Positions 1 through 10,345 of a stretch of DNA of 64,000 bases are shown here, piece by piece; the first letter of the stretch is position 1; every line of letters begins with the position of its first letter. Where the stretch lies: positions 10,984,175 through 11,048,174 of the forward strand of contig NC_087078.1 in NCBI RefSeq assembly GCF_026151205.1, read 5' to 3'. The position numbers and the translations under genes are program-made. The DNA comes from Bolinopsis microptera (taxonomy: Eukaryota; Ctenophora; Tentaculata; Lobata; Bolinopsidae). A model generated the notes under the pieces. The model was not told the DNA's origin and made no database searches. It was given only the letters and a program-made list of their open reading frames with translations.

Positions 1-1894
1 TCTTTTCAATATCACAGTATTTTGAGTCAGTTTTATCATCAGTATGATAGATATACTCGTCTCCATCCGCTTCTGTGCTTACAGGATTTTCTCTGATTTC
101 TACTCTACTTAGGGCATCAGCAATCTCGTTATCTTCTCCTTTGATGTACTCAATAGTGTAATCAATTGATTCAAGCTCTAACAACCATCTAACAATCTTT
201 CCTCTGTTGTCTTGGTGATTACGGATGAATTTCAACGGCTCGTGGTCAGTAATAAATATTACTTTGCCTGAGCAATACACATCCCACTTTCTTGAGCACT
301 CTTTGATAGCAAATAGCTCCAATTCTGTTACCTTCCAGTTTCTCTGACATTTCTGTAGGGTTTTGGAATGATATCCTAGCGTGATATTCCGGCCTTTATC
401 ATCTTTCTGAAACAAGACTCCTCCCACTGAGATTTCTGATGCATCTGATTGAATGTAGAAACATTTTGAGAAATCTGGTAACCCTAGTGCTGGTGCTTTG
501 GTGAGACTGTCTATCAATTGATCTAGAGCTTGTTGCTGCTTATTACCCCAGACAAACTTCTCTTTATCTGATAGAATCATGGTTAAAGGTTTTGTTATCT
601 CTGCATATTTGGGGACAAAACGTCTGTTGAAGTTACCAATACCTAAAAGTCTTTGAACCTGCTTTTTAGTTTGAGGGATCGGGAAGTCAATCAACTTTTG
701 AACATTGTCTTTTCTGGGTAACACTTCATTGTGTCTGATATGAAATCCTAGGAAGTCTATTTCTTTGAATCCAAATTCACACTTCTCGGGTTTCAATGAC
801 AGGTTGTACCTCTCTACCTCTTCTAACACTGCAGTTAGTGCATAGAGGTGTTCTTCGAATGTTTCTGAAAATATGAAAACATTATCACTAAATGCTCCAA
901 CTCCATCAATATCTCTCTCTTTAAGATCATTGATCATTTTATCCATATTCCTTTGGAAAGTTGCTTGGCTATTTTTAAGTCCAAAAGGCATACGATTGAA
1001 TTCATATTTACCATTAGGCACGCTGAATGAAGTTTTCTTTTTATCATCTTCATGTACCTCCAAACACCAGTAACCTGAAGCGAGGTCTAGTTGGGTAAAG
1101 TAGTTACAGTTCAAACAAGCATCAATCATATCATTCACGTCAGGCAGGGGATAAGAATCTTGGATCGTATTCTTATTCAAATTACGGAAATCTATGACAA
1201 ATCGTTTAGTATTGTCCTGTTTAGTGACGAGAAGAGGGTTACTATTGTATGGAGATTTAGAAGGGCGGATAATTCCATTATTTAACATCTCAATCACTTG
1301 TTGATTAACTTCATTTTTCCATTTGTCAGGAATTCTACGTACCTTGTCTTTACTAACACGGTCGTCTCTACTAAAGATACGATGAAGTTCAGTGGTGCAC
1401 AACTTTGGAGCTTTGCTGTTTTTGACAAAAACTTGGCAAAAATCTTCTAACAACAATTTGATGCTTTCTTTCTGATTTTCAGCCAGGTCTTGACCAATCT
1501 TACATCTGTTGATGATACTGGTGATATCTTTGGTATGATCTTCGGAGACCATGAAAACCCAGTCTTCTCCAATTCTCACTCTCTGATTTGTCCAGTCAAA
1601 TTCAGTGGTTCCAAAATGTTGCAAAAAGTCTCTACCCAAAATCAACAAATTCTCCCTGTCAGGAATTGGCAGAGGTTTGACCAGATGCTTTGTCTCCCAA
1701 GTTGAACTGATAAGAATCCTGCATTCAACTGGTTCTCCAGCATATTCAACACCTCCAATCCCATAAACCTTATGGGACTTGGTGGATACTAATTCAGGAA
1801 ACAGTTCCTTACTCATCACTGATATCCCTGCTCCGCTGTCAAATAGTATGTCCACGTCCTTCTCAACATTGTTCACTGAGATGATGCCATATAG
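1..1894 (-). CDS. pol: Pol polyprotein of a Ty3/gypsy retrotransposon (protease-RT-RNase H, partial)
   Basis: I read the frame codon by codon from 1894 to 1 and found 631 sense codons and no stop. It is the same frame as gag. An aspartyl protease active site (DSGAG, Asp at about residue 19) is followed by ILGRDFL, typical of the protease C-terminus. The RT has motif A (LDLASGYW, Asp about residue 270) and motif C at residues 335-338. RNase H follows, with SDAS, TDHEPL and a final motif ending IADALSR near residue 595. The odd feature is motif C, which reads FSDN where the family has Y-x-D-D: Tyr is replaced by Phe and the second catalytic Asp by Asn. No start codon is expected, since pol would be made as a gag fusion by stop readthrough. 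Integrase lies beyond the window. Confidence 0.88.
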
Positions 1895-1897
1895 TCA
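1892..1897 (-). promoter_or_regulatory. Candidate stop-codon readthrough site UGA CUA between gag and pol
   Basis: On the minus strand, gag ends with TTA TGA CTA and the pol frame continues directly, with 631 open codons after the TGA. UGA followed by CUA is a known leaky stop context in several viral readthrough genes and some animal genes. I see no need for a frameshift, because gag and pol are in phase. Use as a readthrough site is inferred. Confidence 0.6.
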
Positions 1898-2875
1898 TAA
1901 ATTGTTCTTCTTTGGCAACTTGAAGTAGTTGGGGCTACTAGAACTTCTGGAACTTGAGCTATTCGACCTTCTCAAGCTGGGGCTGGGGCTATTATATCCT
2001 CTGGAGCTGGAGCTAGAGCTATTGGAGCTATTGTTTTCGGTCAATTTAACATAGCATTTTTTCTCATGATGTCCTTCTTTGCCACAACGAACACATTTTC
2101 TTTTGCTGCATCGGTTGGCATAGTGACCGTTTTCTAGGCATATCCAACATTTTCTGTCTTTGCCATTATATCCATCAGCTTGTGAGTTGGGTTTGTTGTA
2201 CATAACAATCTGTTCGTCCTCACCATCATTGTTTTGGTCGTCCTCTTCTTGAAACATTCCCAGCATCCCTTGAACATTGTGCAAACCCTCTCTCAGTTCT
2301 TCTGCCCATCTTGGCATTTCATCTGCAACAAATACATCAAAATCTTCTTTCTCTTTCTTGATGATTTGAGGTGTACTTGTGCTTTTCTTTAGGGTAGTCA
2401 ATTTATCTTTCGCAATCTTAAAAATTTCCACCACTGCTGCTGCGTCCATGTCCGGTTTGAATTTGTCAGCATTGTCATCATAGATTTGCTCTCCATCTGG
2501 TATGACTTTCAAGTACTTCAGCAGTAGCATGTCAGGTGTTATTTTGGCTATATCTGCTTCGCTTTGCAGTAAGAAGAAATAACTGACTATGTCTGTATAT
2601 GATCTTGATGCCGGCTTCAGGTCCCAAAACTCATTCACACTTGACACTCTTCCCACTGTCCCATCTATCAATTCTTCTAAAAGACTAAGTGCTTTTTCTA
2701 GGGTATCTTCTTTGATCGCAGTTTCGGCTAAGAGAACATAGCTGCTGAATACATAAGCCGGTATCATGCTCTTCTTCTGAGCCTCTGCCAGCGTCGCTGT
2801 AGCAGCCAGGTATCTCCTCCTCCATTCTCTCACCGACTGTCCCACTGTTAGGTGTGGTATTGGAGTTTGTGCCAT
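1895..2875 (-). CDS. gag: Gag polyprotein of the Ty3/gypsy retrotransposon (326 aa)
   Basis: This ORF lies upstream of and in frame with pol. It begins with ATG at 2875 and ends with TGA at 1895-1897. Residues 1 to about 215 have no motif I recognise and correspond to the capsid region. Two nucleocapsid zinc knuckles follow, CWICLENGHYANRC and CVRCGKEGHHEKKC, both matching CX2CX4HX4C. The C-terminus is a Ser-rich linker. Gag would form the particle and bind element RNA. The ORF is intact, supporting a recent insertion. Confidence 0.85.
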   Translation of the reverse strand: MAQTPIPHLTVGQSVREWRRRYLAATATLAEAQKKSMIPAYVFSSYVLLAETAIKEDTLEKALSLLEELIDGTVGRVSSVNEFWDLKPASRSYTDIVSYFFLLQSEADIAKITPDMLLLKYLKVIPDGEQIYDDNADKFKPDMDAAAVVEIFKIAKDKLTTLKKSTSTPQIIKKEKEDFDVFVADEMPRWAEELREGLHNVQGMLGMFQEEDDQNNDGEDEQIVMYNKPNSQADGYNGKDRKCWICLENGHYANRCSKRKCVRCGKEGHHEKKCYVKLTENNSSNSSSSSSRGYNSPSPSLRRSNSSSSRSSSSPNYFKLPKKNNL

Positions 2876-2966
2876 CTTTACTTTATAACGAGAGGATGTT
2901 AATGTCAGTTGGTTACAATGGTCTTTTACAAATGATACACACTGATTCCAGATACAGATAACATCC

Positions 2967-3209
2967 TGTATAAGTTAATTGTTAGAATGTATTATCAATG
3001 ATATCATTAGATCAATCAATCACAATATTATCAAATATATCATTAGATCAATCAATCACAATATATATGTCCTTGACATTACTATTGCTGTGTAAATTTG
3101 ATTTTAATTCTAATTCCAATATTTGAAAATGCTGTCTTTTAGCCAAAAAATTTAGAAAGCAAAAACGTGGTGTCAGTGAAAGTAAAGAATTATTGTCGTC
3201 CGGAGGACA
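2967..3209 (-). repeat. Candidate 5' LTR of the Ty3/gypsy element
   Basis: A segment bounded by TGT...ACA lies upstream of gag and is 243 bp long. It contains a duplicated stretch, ATCATTAGATCAATCAATCA, at about 3003 and 3041. The partner LTR is outside the window and I could not identify a primer binding site, so both ends are provisional. Confidence 0.3.
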
Positions 3210-3640
3210 GGTACCCTGCTATTTGTTTTTGGCTCGATCTGACTATCTAAACTATCAAATAAATGCGAAAATGAACCTTCATTTGAAAGAAATGAACACG
3301 AATATTTTTTGGCCCATCCTGTATCCACATCTATCTCTACTATAATTCAGAGAATTATTTCTGATGTAGAATGTATGTACGACCGCCCACGTGCAAATTA
3401 GATGAAAAATATGAACTTGCATAGTAACCATGGTAACGAGGGTTGTTACACGCACGTGCACGTGCAAGGATTGTTAAAATGGCATTTTTTATCGTTTTTG
3501 TTGATATTACGTTGTGTTTAGTGCGAGCAACATTTTAATTGGCTGTATCTTCGGTTGTGTAGGATATTTTTTGACGCGATTTTAACTTACTAACAAAAAA
3601 TACTATTAATTTCCTCCCTGTGACCACGGGTTTTCTAGTT
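3210..3640. other. Spacer between retrotransposon and tandem gene array
   Basis: I see no gene here. A CACGTG-rich patch lies near 3390-3460 (several CACGTG or ACGTGCA words), of unknown meaning. Confidence 0.4.
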
Positions 3641-3691
3641 AATTAATAATGTGATGTGTTATATTCATCTATAAAACTGCAGGATGAAAGG

Positions 3692-5031
3692 ATGGGTATG
3701 GAAAGAATGGAAATTATCACACTACTATTGTTGCTCTTCTATACTGCTAGAACCGAAGGTTAAAAATGATTTTTAGAAACCTAAATTAAAAAGTTGGCCC
3801 TTTTAGGCCCTTTGCCCAGATTTTATGGGGGGGGGGGGGGGGGGGGGGGGGAGGGGGGCCTCCCCCTGCTCCCCGTTTCCTACACCCTCTGTTAGTATGC
3901 CCATGACTCGGCTTCCAGAGGATCAGTTTGTTCAGTGTCAGCTCCAGATGTCGATGAGCACTGACCTACCAGTCTGAGCCTTCATTGGGTTATCTTAGAG
4001 CTGACTTTGGGAAGTTCACCGTACAGGCTGTGGTTGCTGACATGGTCTCGATATTGATTGATGTTAAGGGCCATTCTTAACATTTGCGTATTGCAACCAT
4101 CAACCATCTTCTCTAGCTTTTTTGTCATAGTCCAAGTCTCGCAACCGTACAAAAGCAATGACTCGACTAGTGCTATAAACAATTTGATCTTGATAGACTT
4201 CCTAAGCTTGGAATTCCAAAGTTTTTTCAGTTGGTGGCATGCTCCCCATGCTCATCTTTTCCTAACTCTGATATTTCTCTCACTGTCTCTGTTCTAAAAC
4301 CCGGGTAAGTGAAGTCTTCCACATGCTCATGCTCTATTGTGCTGTTACCCAGGGACTTGGTGGTACCAGGATTCTCGATGTTCTGAGTAATGAATTTGGT
4401 TTTCCATTCATTCATTCTAAGTCCCACTGTAGCAGCAACCCTTTCTACCTCTTGCATCAGCGTGTCTGCCTCCTTTACAGTATCCGCTATCAGAGCAAAG
4501 TCAACCGCTAAACCAGTGTCCGATATCTTCTCCACCTTGACTCTCCTACTCCTGTAAGGCTTTATGGTAAATCCTATTTCAGGGTGCTTGCTGAAGGCTT
4601 GTCTCATGCAATAGTCTAGGGCTATAATGAACAAGTATGGTTCTAACGTATCCTCTTGTAGAACCCCTGCCAAGATATCAAAGATGTGAACAACCCCTTA
4701 CGGAAATATGGGTATTTGCCATATCATCGTGCATTCCTGTTTTTTACGAGCAGGCACTACAAGTAGGCACAAACAGACACTCTAACACATCCCTATCACT
4801 TCAGACAAGTTTGACGATCCAGAGCAAAAGTGGTATCCAAATAGACGCCGGGGTAACGATGCTGCCAGTTTCTATGGAGGAAGTATTTGGTACTGGCTCC
4901 AATTAATGTTTATACCACCTTTCTTTGCACTTTTGATAATAATTTTTTCCTTTGTTGCCTGTGCACGTGGAAGAGTATGTGCCTGTTGCAACAGAGGTAA
5001 AAGGAGCACTATCACCGTGCAAGTGGCCTAA
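3692..5031 (+). pseudogene. Copy A of the tandem type I membrane protein gene: first and last exons only
   Basis: The first exon (3692-3760) gives a signal peptide, MGMERMEIITLLLLLFYTA, but is cut after TEG and runs into repeat sequence with an immediate TAA at 3761. Exons 2 and 3 of the intact paralog are missing, apparently deleted along with part of the LINE region. The last exon (4805-5031) is intact: an extracellular stub with WYPNRRRG, a transmembrane segment beginning IPPFFALLIIIFSFVA, a Cys-rich juxtamembrane stretch and a TAA stop. The remaining pieces cannot make the ectodomain, so I call it a pseudogene, though the last exon could serve as a donor for recombination. Confidence 0.75.
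3830..4676 (-). mobile_element. LINE (non-LTR) reverse transcriptase fragment, copy A
   Basis: The minus strand shows the RT palm/thumb and C-terminal part of a non-LTR element: an AGVLQ...TLEPYLF block, GFTIKPYRSRR, and then LLLYGCETWTM...LEKMVDGC. The catalytic stretch reads AVDFALIAD where copy B has ADDFALIAD, so one metal-binding Asp is lost. It is 5'-truncated within RT and split by frame breaks. It ends beside a poly(G) run at about 3828-3858. It is dead. Confidence 0.75.
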
Positions 5032-5052
5032 TTGCTCTGATTTCTTAGTCTG

Positions 5053-5165
5053 AAAACCGGTAACTATTAACTGGTAACTGGTAACTGGTAACTGGTAACT
5101 GGTAACTGGTAACTGGTAACTGGTAACTGGTAACTGTAACTGGTAACTGGTAATTGGTAACGGGT
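5053..5165. repeat. TAACTGG heptanucleotide microsatellite
   Basis: About 14 near-perfect copies of TAACTGG start ~20 bp after the stop codon of copy A and probably lie in its 3' UTR. The paralogous position in copy B carries a longer array. Confidence 0.9.
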
Positions 5166-5487
5166 TACCATATCAGAGACCTCTGAATAGCTGCAAAATA
5201 ATCACAATGAAGTCCTTTGAACTATAAAACCATTTACAACCCTTACTTTTCAACCAATATACCCTTTGAGGCTTTCATGCATGGTGCATGGTCATGATAT
5301 CATTATTATTTATCATTGTGCATTCTTTTTACACAGGATAACACAGGTTTTTTTCACAGAATTAAAATTAAAATTATTGGCCCACCATCGTGGACTGTAG
5401 TAATTATACACAATTACATAAAAATTGTTAATTGATCATGTTAATATCTTGTTTGTAATCAGAGCCAGTGTTGGCCCTATGTAAAAT

Positions 5488-5582
5488 GCATAATATTATA
5501 AAATGCATGATATTATAAAATGCATAATATTATAAAATGCACAATATTATAAAATGCATAATATTATAAAATGCATTGCACA
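5488..5582. repeat. 17-bp AT-rich tandem repeat
   Basis: Five to six copies of ATAATATTATAAAATGC. The paralogous site near 10677 has a single unit, so the array expanded after the segmental duplication. Confidence 0.85.
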
Positions 5583-7200
5583 ATTATTATTATATTAATC
5601 TATACCGTTTTTAGGTATGTAATTATGATTTTTCTTCAATTTTTTAATCTAGTTAACTTTAAAAATTCTCTGTTTTTTAATAAAAGTTGACCTATTTTAT
5701 GTCATTATTTTTTATCTACATAATATAATTTTTCTAATCTAAATTAGCAATTATTTCTTATTAGAAAACTTAAATTATGAGAGCGACATCACTCTAATGT
5801 CGTCAGTTATTTCTAATTCTAAATTAAATTCTGATTATGTTGTTCGACTATGAAAAAGACAAAAATACCTTTTTTTATACGATATCTTTAAATTAATATT
5901 ATATTTGAATTGTCATATATTTGGTTTTGTTCTACCACTTCAAAAATTGTAATATTTACATATTATTAATTTGATAGACAATAATCTTTGATTCTTGAAA
6001 GCTAAAATTACCTTTGATCTGAACTACCTTACTCGGGAATATTATAGCGGGTTAATTTATGACTGGGAAAATTAATGACCGGGAAAAATATGGCGGAATG
6101 TTCCAAAACCCACCAAGCATCAAAATGTATTACTATTAGTTTACCTTACTCGGGAACATTATAGCAGGTTAATTTATGACTGGGAAAATTAATGACCGGG
6201 AAAAATATGGCGGAATTTTCCAAAACCCACCACTTTATCCCAGTCATAATATTCCCGAGTAAGGTAATAAAAATTCCAAAAAATAGCAAAAAATGTAAAT
6301 TATGGTCGGAATTATTTCGAAAAGAGAGTTATCTGATATAATAATAAGAGAGATAAGAAAGAATATTTGAGGACCTATTTTGATGAGAGAGGACACTTTC
6401 CTTGTAGATTTTATTATTTTAAAAATTGATCGGAGGAATAGTACCAAAAATGTAGCTAAAATGATCAAGTTCATTTATAAAAAAAGTATGAAGTTATTTC
6501 CCAGCCAATCATTTTTGATTGTTTATTTTCTCTGTTTATACCGATAAGTTATTTTTTTTTCAAAAATTTTTTTCCGTTATGATATGAAAAAATAATAATC
6601 TAAGTCCAAACTTTTTACCTATCATAAAGATATTCTGTTTGATTGAATTATTGATAATTTTATTGTGTGTTTAAGTAAAAAATCTCATTTATATGCAAAA
6701 TCGATGGAAATAGGTGGAATTTAGAGAATTTCTCACTGTGTAACAAACTCCATGAAATATGTTATTTAACTTAGCTTCAGTATTACATCTTGATGGTATC
6801 TTGTATTTTGGGCCTTAAAAGCGAAATTAGTAACCTCCTCATTAATAGTCAGCTGAACAATTATTCAACACTTATTCGTCGATCTGCCGTACATAGCATA
6901 ACTTTGAGCAAAGCTAGCCACTTAGTCGAGTAAAACCTTAAGACATTATTGTTATATGTATAGTGATAAGCTATCTTTTACACGATTCTACCGTAGCATA
7001 GAAACAGTAATCTTAACTGCTTTATTTAAAAAAAACGAAATTCATAAGGCAAGATATTTCGGTAGCTATGACGACCAGCTCCCTATATTTACAATTTCAT
7101 AACATGAAAAAGGCATGGGCCGAAACGTCGACAACTATTTGTTTGAAAAACTGAGTGGAGACTCTCACTTTGTCCCAAAACATCAATTATAATATCTAGA
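5583..7200 (+). other. AT-rich intergenic flank of copy A
   Basis: There is no gene. The sequence is collinear with 10720-12090 and contains one MITE insertion (6025-6266) that the other copy lacks. Confidence 0.6.
6025..6266. mobile_element. MITE with TACCTTACTCGGGAA terminal inverted repeats
   Basis: The left end TACCTTACTCGGGAATATTATAG is matched inverted at the right end (ATATTCCCGAGTAAGGTA). A second left-type end occurs at 6142, so the element is internally duplicated or nested. It is absent at the paralogous site (about 11150), which gives a natural empty site. Confidence 0.75.
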
Positions 7201-7253
7201 TCTATTAATCAATAATGTGATGTGTTATATTTATCTATAAAACTAATCAGAGA

Positions 7254-7280
7254 ATGAAAGGATGGGAATGGAAAGAATGA
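7254..7280 (+). promoter_or_regulatory. Upstream ORF overlapping the start of copy B
   Basis: The first ATG of the presumed leader (7254) opens an eight-codon frame ending TGA at 7278-7280. It overlaps the in-frame starts at 7262, 7268 and 7277. Copy C keeps the same uORF (12131). In copy A the frame runs on past this point. Such overlapping uORFs usually reduce translation of the main frame. This role is inferred. Confidence 0.4.
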
Positions 7281-10167
7281 AAATTATCACACTACAACTG
7301 TTGCTCTTCTATACTGCTTGGACCGAAGGTTCTACTACTGGTAAGTTCATAAAATTTCAGTCGAGAGGCATTCTCCCACATCCACAAACACTATCATTCA
7401 GACAGTCTGACTGAGAGGAAAATGTAACCACAATAAAACCTCACTATACCGTGCCTCTCTATACTGGATACTTCCGTTGTTGTTTAAAATGAAATTTAAA
7501 GCCTAAATCAAAATTCGAAAAATGCTATATGATCTGCATATCCTTTTTCTTCAACCTTGTTGAAAATCACACGTTTTTAACTTTCAGAATACAAGATAAG
7601 TTTCTGGATGAGATCCGCTGAAGAAAAAGTTTATCCACTGGTTATTGTCACTGGAACTAATGGAAAAACAGTGGAACAACAGTGTGAAGCAAACTTGTCA
7701 GCACCTAAGAAGATTTCAGCATGTACCATAAAGACTGAAACTGATATTGGAACATTTGAATGTCTGATTGTAAGAATCATTCATTGTCAATTCTGTCGCT
7801 TGACATACCAAATGGTAAACAGAACAATTAAAATGAGAGTAATATTTATGTGTACATGAAGGTATAATTTGTAGGTATTTGGAGGTTTTTGCTGGTATCG
7901 TTAAGTATCAACAGAATCCTTTCGACCCATCTCTTGACTATTCGTATGAAATGTTTTTAAATCTGACCATATTTAACTTTTCGAAATTTCAGGCGACAGT
8001 TGAGATATCCGGCATAAATGAGACCCAATACTATTTCCCGCGTTTTGGGATTGACTCTTTGTCTCGTACCGATGGAAATCAAACAGTGTGTTTTACAGGT
8101 TTTACTTTTTATCTGTTAATTCTTATATAATATACCAATCTATTAGATAGGACTTAGGGGTCACATAATACTACGTAATCAGCCGAGGGGCAGGGGGGTT
8201 TTGTAATGATTACACTAATGTAATTTGTATACATACAATAGCTATATGTAAAACTGATTACAGAGGGGGAGGTGGGGGGGTAAAAATTGTCCAAAAAGTG
8301 ATTACGTAATATTATGTGAACGACTTGACTTAAGGCGGTAGTAGGCGGTACTAGTGTTCCCGAGATCCATTTATAACAGTTCTCCACAGCTTTCTGTCCT
8401 CCATCAGTCTAGCTATCTCATCTACTGACTTCAGCCCAGTATCTGATTTTAGGTTATCTAGTAATGTTAAGTAAGGTCGCCCCCGAGGGGTGTAGGAATG
8501 ATTTTTTTCATGTAATCGCGATTTTTTTCAGATCTTGGCCTCGCGACAAATCCCGATTTTTTCAGTTCTCCGCATCAAATTTGCAATTGCCTATTTTCCT
8601 TTATTAAATCTAGGAACCAAATTTGCGTATTTTCCTTCAAATCTGTGGGCCAAATATCACGTTTTCTATAATTAGCATATGAAACCAATCACATCCACAA
8701 CCTTCCGAATGTAGACCTACAGTCACAGACTTCAGAAAACTGAAAAATATTTTCGGCTCATAATGATCAGGGTAGTATAGAGGCCTGCCTTCCGAGATCG
8801 CATTACAAAGGGGAACCCTCGAGTCCAAAATCGTATATCGAACCTGGGTAGGTGCGAACTTCGAAAACCGAAAAAAAATATTTCGACTCATAATGATCAG
8901 GGTAGCATTAAACATAAACAAAAGTAGTTTCCAAGAAAACCAAAAATTTTTAGAAACCTTAATTAAAAAGTTGGCCCTTTTTGGCCCCAAAATGATGGCC
9001 TCCCCCTGCCCCCGCTTCCTACACCCCCTGTTAGTATGCCCATAACTCGGCTTCCAGAGGATCAGTTTGTTCAGTGTCAGCTCCGGATGTCGATGAGCAT
9101 GACCTGCAAGTCTGAGCCTTCGTTGGGTTATCTTAGAGCTGACTTTGGGAAGTTCACTGTATAGGCTGTGGTTGCTGACATGGTCTCGATATTGATTGAT
9201 GTTAAGGGCCATTCTTAACATTTGCGTATAGCAACCATCAACCATCTTCTCTAGCCTTTTTGTCATAGTCCAAGTCTCCGAACCGTACAAAAGCAGCGAC
9301 TCGACTAGTGCTATAAACACTCTGATCTTTATAGACTTCCTAAGCTTAGAATTCCAAAATTAGTTCAGTTGGTGGCATGCTCCCCATGCTCATCTTTTCT
9401 TAACCCCGATATCACTCTCACTGTCTCTGATTCTAGAACCCATGTTAGTGAAGTCTTCCACATACTCTATTGTGCTGTTACCCAGGGACTTGATGGTATC
9501 AGGATTCTCGATGTTCTGAGTAATGAATTTGGTTTTCCCTTCATTCATTCTAAGTCCCACTGTAGCAGCATCCCTTTCTACCTCTTGCATCAGTATCTCT
9601 GCCTCCTTTACAGTATCCGCTATCAGAGCAAAGTCATCCGCTAAACCAGTGTCCTATATCTTCTCCACCTTGACTCTCCTACTCCTGTAAGGCTTTATGA
9701 TAAATCCTATTTCAGGGTGCTTGCTGAAGGCTTGTCTCATGCAATAGTCTAGGGCTATAATGAACAAGTATGGTGCTAACGTATCCCCTAGCCCTTGTAG
9801 AACCCCTGCCAAGAAATCAAAGATGTGAACGACCCCTTACGGAAATATTGGTATTCACCATATCATCGTGAATTCCTGTTTTTTACAAGCAGGCACTACA
9901 AGTAGGCACAAACAGGCACTCTAACACATCCCTATCACTTCAGACAAGTTTGACGATCCAGAGCAAAAGTGGTATCCAAATAGACGCCGGGGGTCTGATT
10001 ATGGTGGTTTTGATGGAAGTTTTTGGTACTGGCTCCAATTGATGTTTATACCACCTTTCTTTGCACTTTTGATAATGATTTTTTCCTTTGTTGCCTGTGC
10101 ACGGGGAAGAGTATGTGGCTGTTGCAACAGAGGTAAAAGGAGCACTATCACCGTGCAAGTGGCCTAA
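7262..10167 (+). CDS. Unrecognised type I membrane protein, tandem family copy B (196 aa, 4 exons)
   Basis: Exons are 7262-7340, 7588-7769, 7993-8098 and 9944-10167. Phases 1, 0 and 1 agree at every junction. Exon 1 encodes a signal peptide (core KIITLQLLLFYTA, cleavage probably near TEG). Exons 2 and 3 give an ectodomain of about 100 residues with four Cys and N-glycosylation sequons (NLS, NET, NQT). The last exon adds a Pro/Arg-rich stalk, one transmembrane helix beginning WLQLMFIPPFFALLIMIF, a CARGRVCGCC juxtamembrane stretch that could be palmitoylated, and a short basic tail ending VQVA. I recognise no domain. A surface protein is inferred from topology only. Intron 3 (1.85 kb) holds a MITE, an inverted-repeat element and a LINE fragment. 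Its donor (GTTTTA) is weak. Exons hidden in that intron cannot be excluded. Confidence 0.7.
8154..8332. mobile_element. MITE family 1, copy 1 (GTCGTTCACAT...ATGTGAACGAC type)
   Basis: The inverted ends contain TACGTAATCA and its complement, with G-rich tracts inside each arm (GAGGGGCAGGGGGG, GGGGGAGGTGGGGGGG). The same element occurs at 44186-44367 and 49891-50056. No coding capacity. Confidence 0.8.
8487..9029. mobile_element. Possible inverted-repeat element ending GGGGTGTAGGAA
   Basis: The left end GGGGTGTAGGAATG is matched inverted by TTCCTACACCCCCTG at 9016-9030. The right end also occurs next to the LINE of copy A (about 3870-3893), and a left end occurs at about 40785. The interior has two related stretches (CTCATAATGATCAGGGTAG at about 8758 and 8885). 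Boundaries are uncertain because the same right end could belong to the LINE 3' region. Confidence 0.4.
9030..9812 (-). mobile_element. LINE reverse transcriptase fragment, copy B
   Basis: It is the same insertion as in copy A, at the same place in the last intron. The RT motif ADDFALIAD is preserved here. C-terminal blocks LLLYGSETWTM, RMALNINQYRDHV and RRLRLAGHAHRHPEL are readable on the minus strand. Frame breaks (for example at about 9390 and 9600) and truncation at the RT start make it inactive. It ends at a sequence matching a MITE family 1 terminus (GATGTGAACGACCCCTTA). Confidence 0.78.
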
Positions 10168-10199
10168 TTGCTCTGATTTCTTAGTCTGAAAACCGTTTA

Positions 10200-10345
10200 T
10201 CGGTAACTATTAACTGGTAACTGGTAACTGGTAACTGGTAACTGGTAACTGGTAACTGGTAACTGGTAACTGGTAACTGGTAACTGGTAACTGTAACTGG
10301 TAACTGGTAACTGTAACTGGTAACTGGTAACTGTAACTGGTTACC
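10200..10345. repeat. TAACTGG microsatellite after copy B
   Basis: About 19 units begin 33 bp after the TAA stop of copy B. Three CTGTAAC interruptions suggest internal duplication. Confidence 0.9.

Larger units (their letters stand above)
1..3209 (-). mobile_element. Ty3/gypsy-type LTR retrotransposon, partial (runs off the left edge)
   Basis: The minus strand reads, in order, a candidate 5' LTR, gag with two CCHC knuckles, a single TGA, then protease, reverse transcriptase and RNase H in one uninterrupted frame reaching base 1. The protease-RT-RNase H order is that of Ty3/gypsy elements. Integrase and the 3' LTR must lie left of the window. The open frames suggest a young insertion. The outer boundary at 3209 rests only on the weak LTR call. 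Confidence 0.85.

Noticed and set aside
873-1705. Plus-strand ORFs of 60-70 codons across 873-1705
   Set aside because: They are antisense shadows of the retrotransposon pol frame.
5053-5165. Telomere-like heptamer array
   Set aside because: TAACTGG differs from TTAGGG-type telomeres and lies in a gene 3' flank.
8637-9320. A single 227-codon minus-strand protein
   Set aside because: Only the N-terminal ~100 residues are LINE RT; the rest is read-through into a flanking repeat element.
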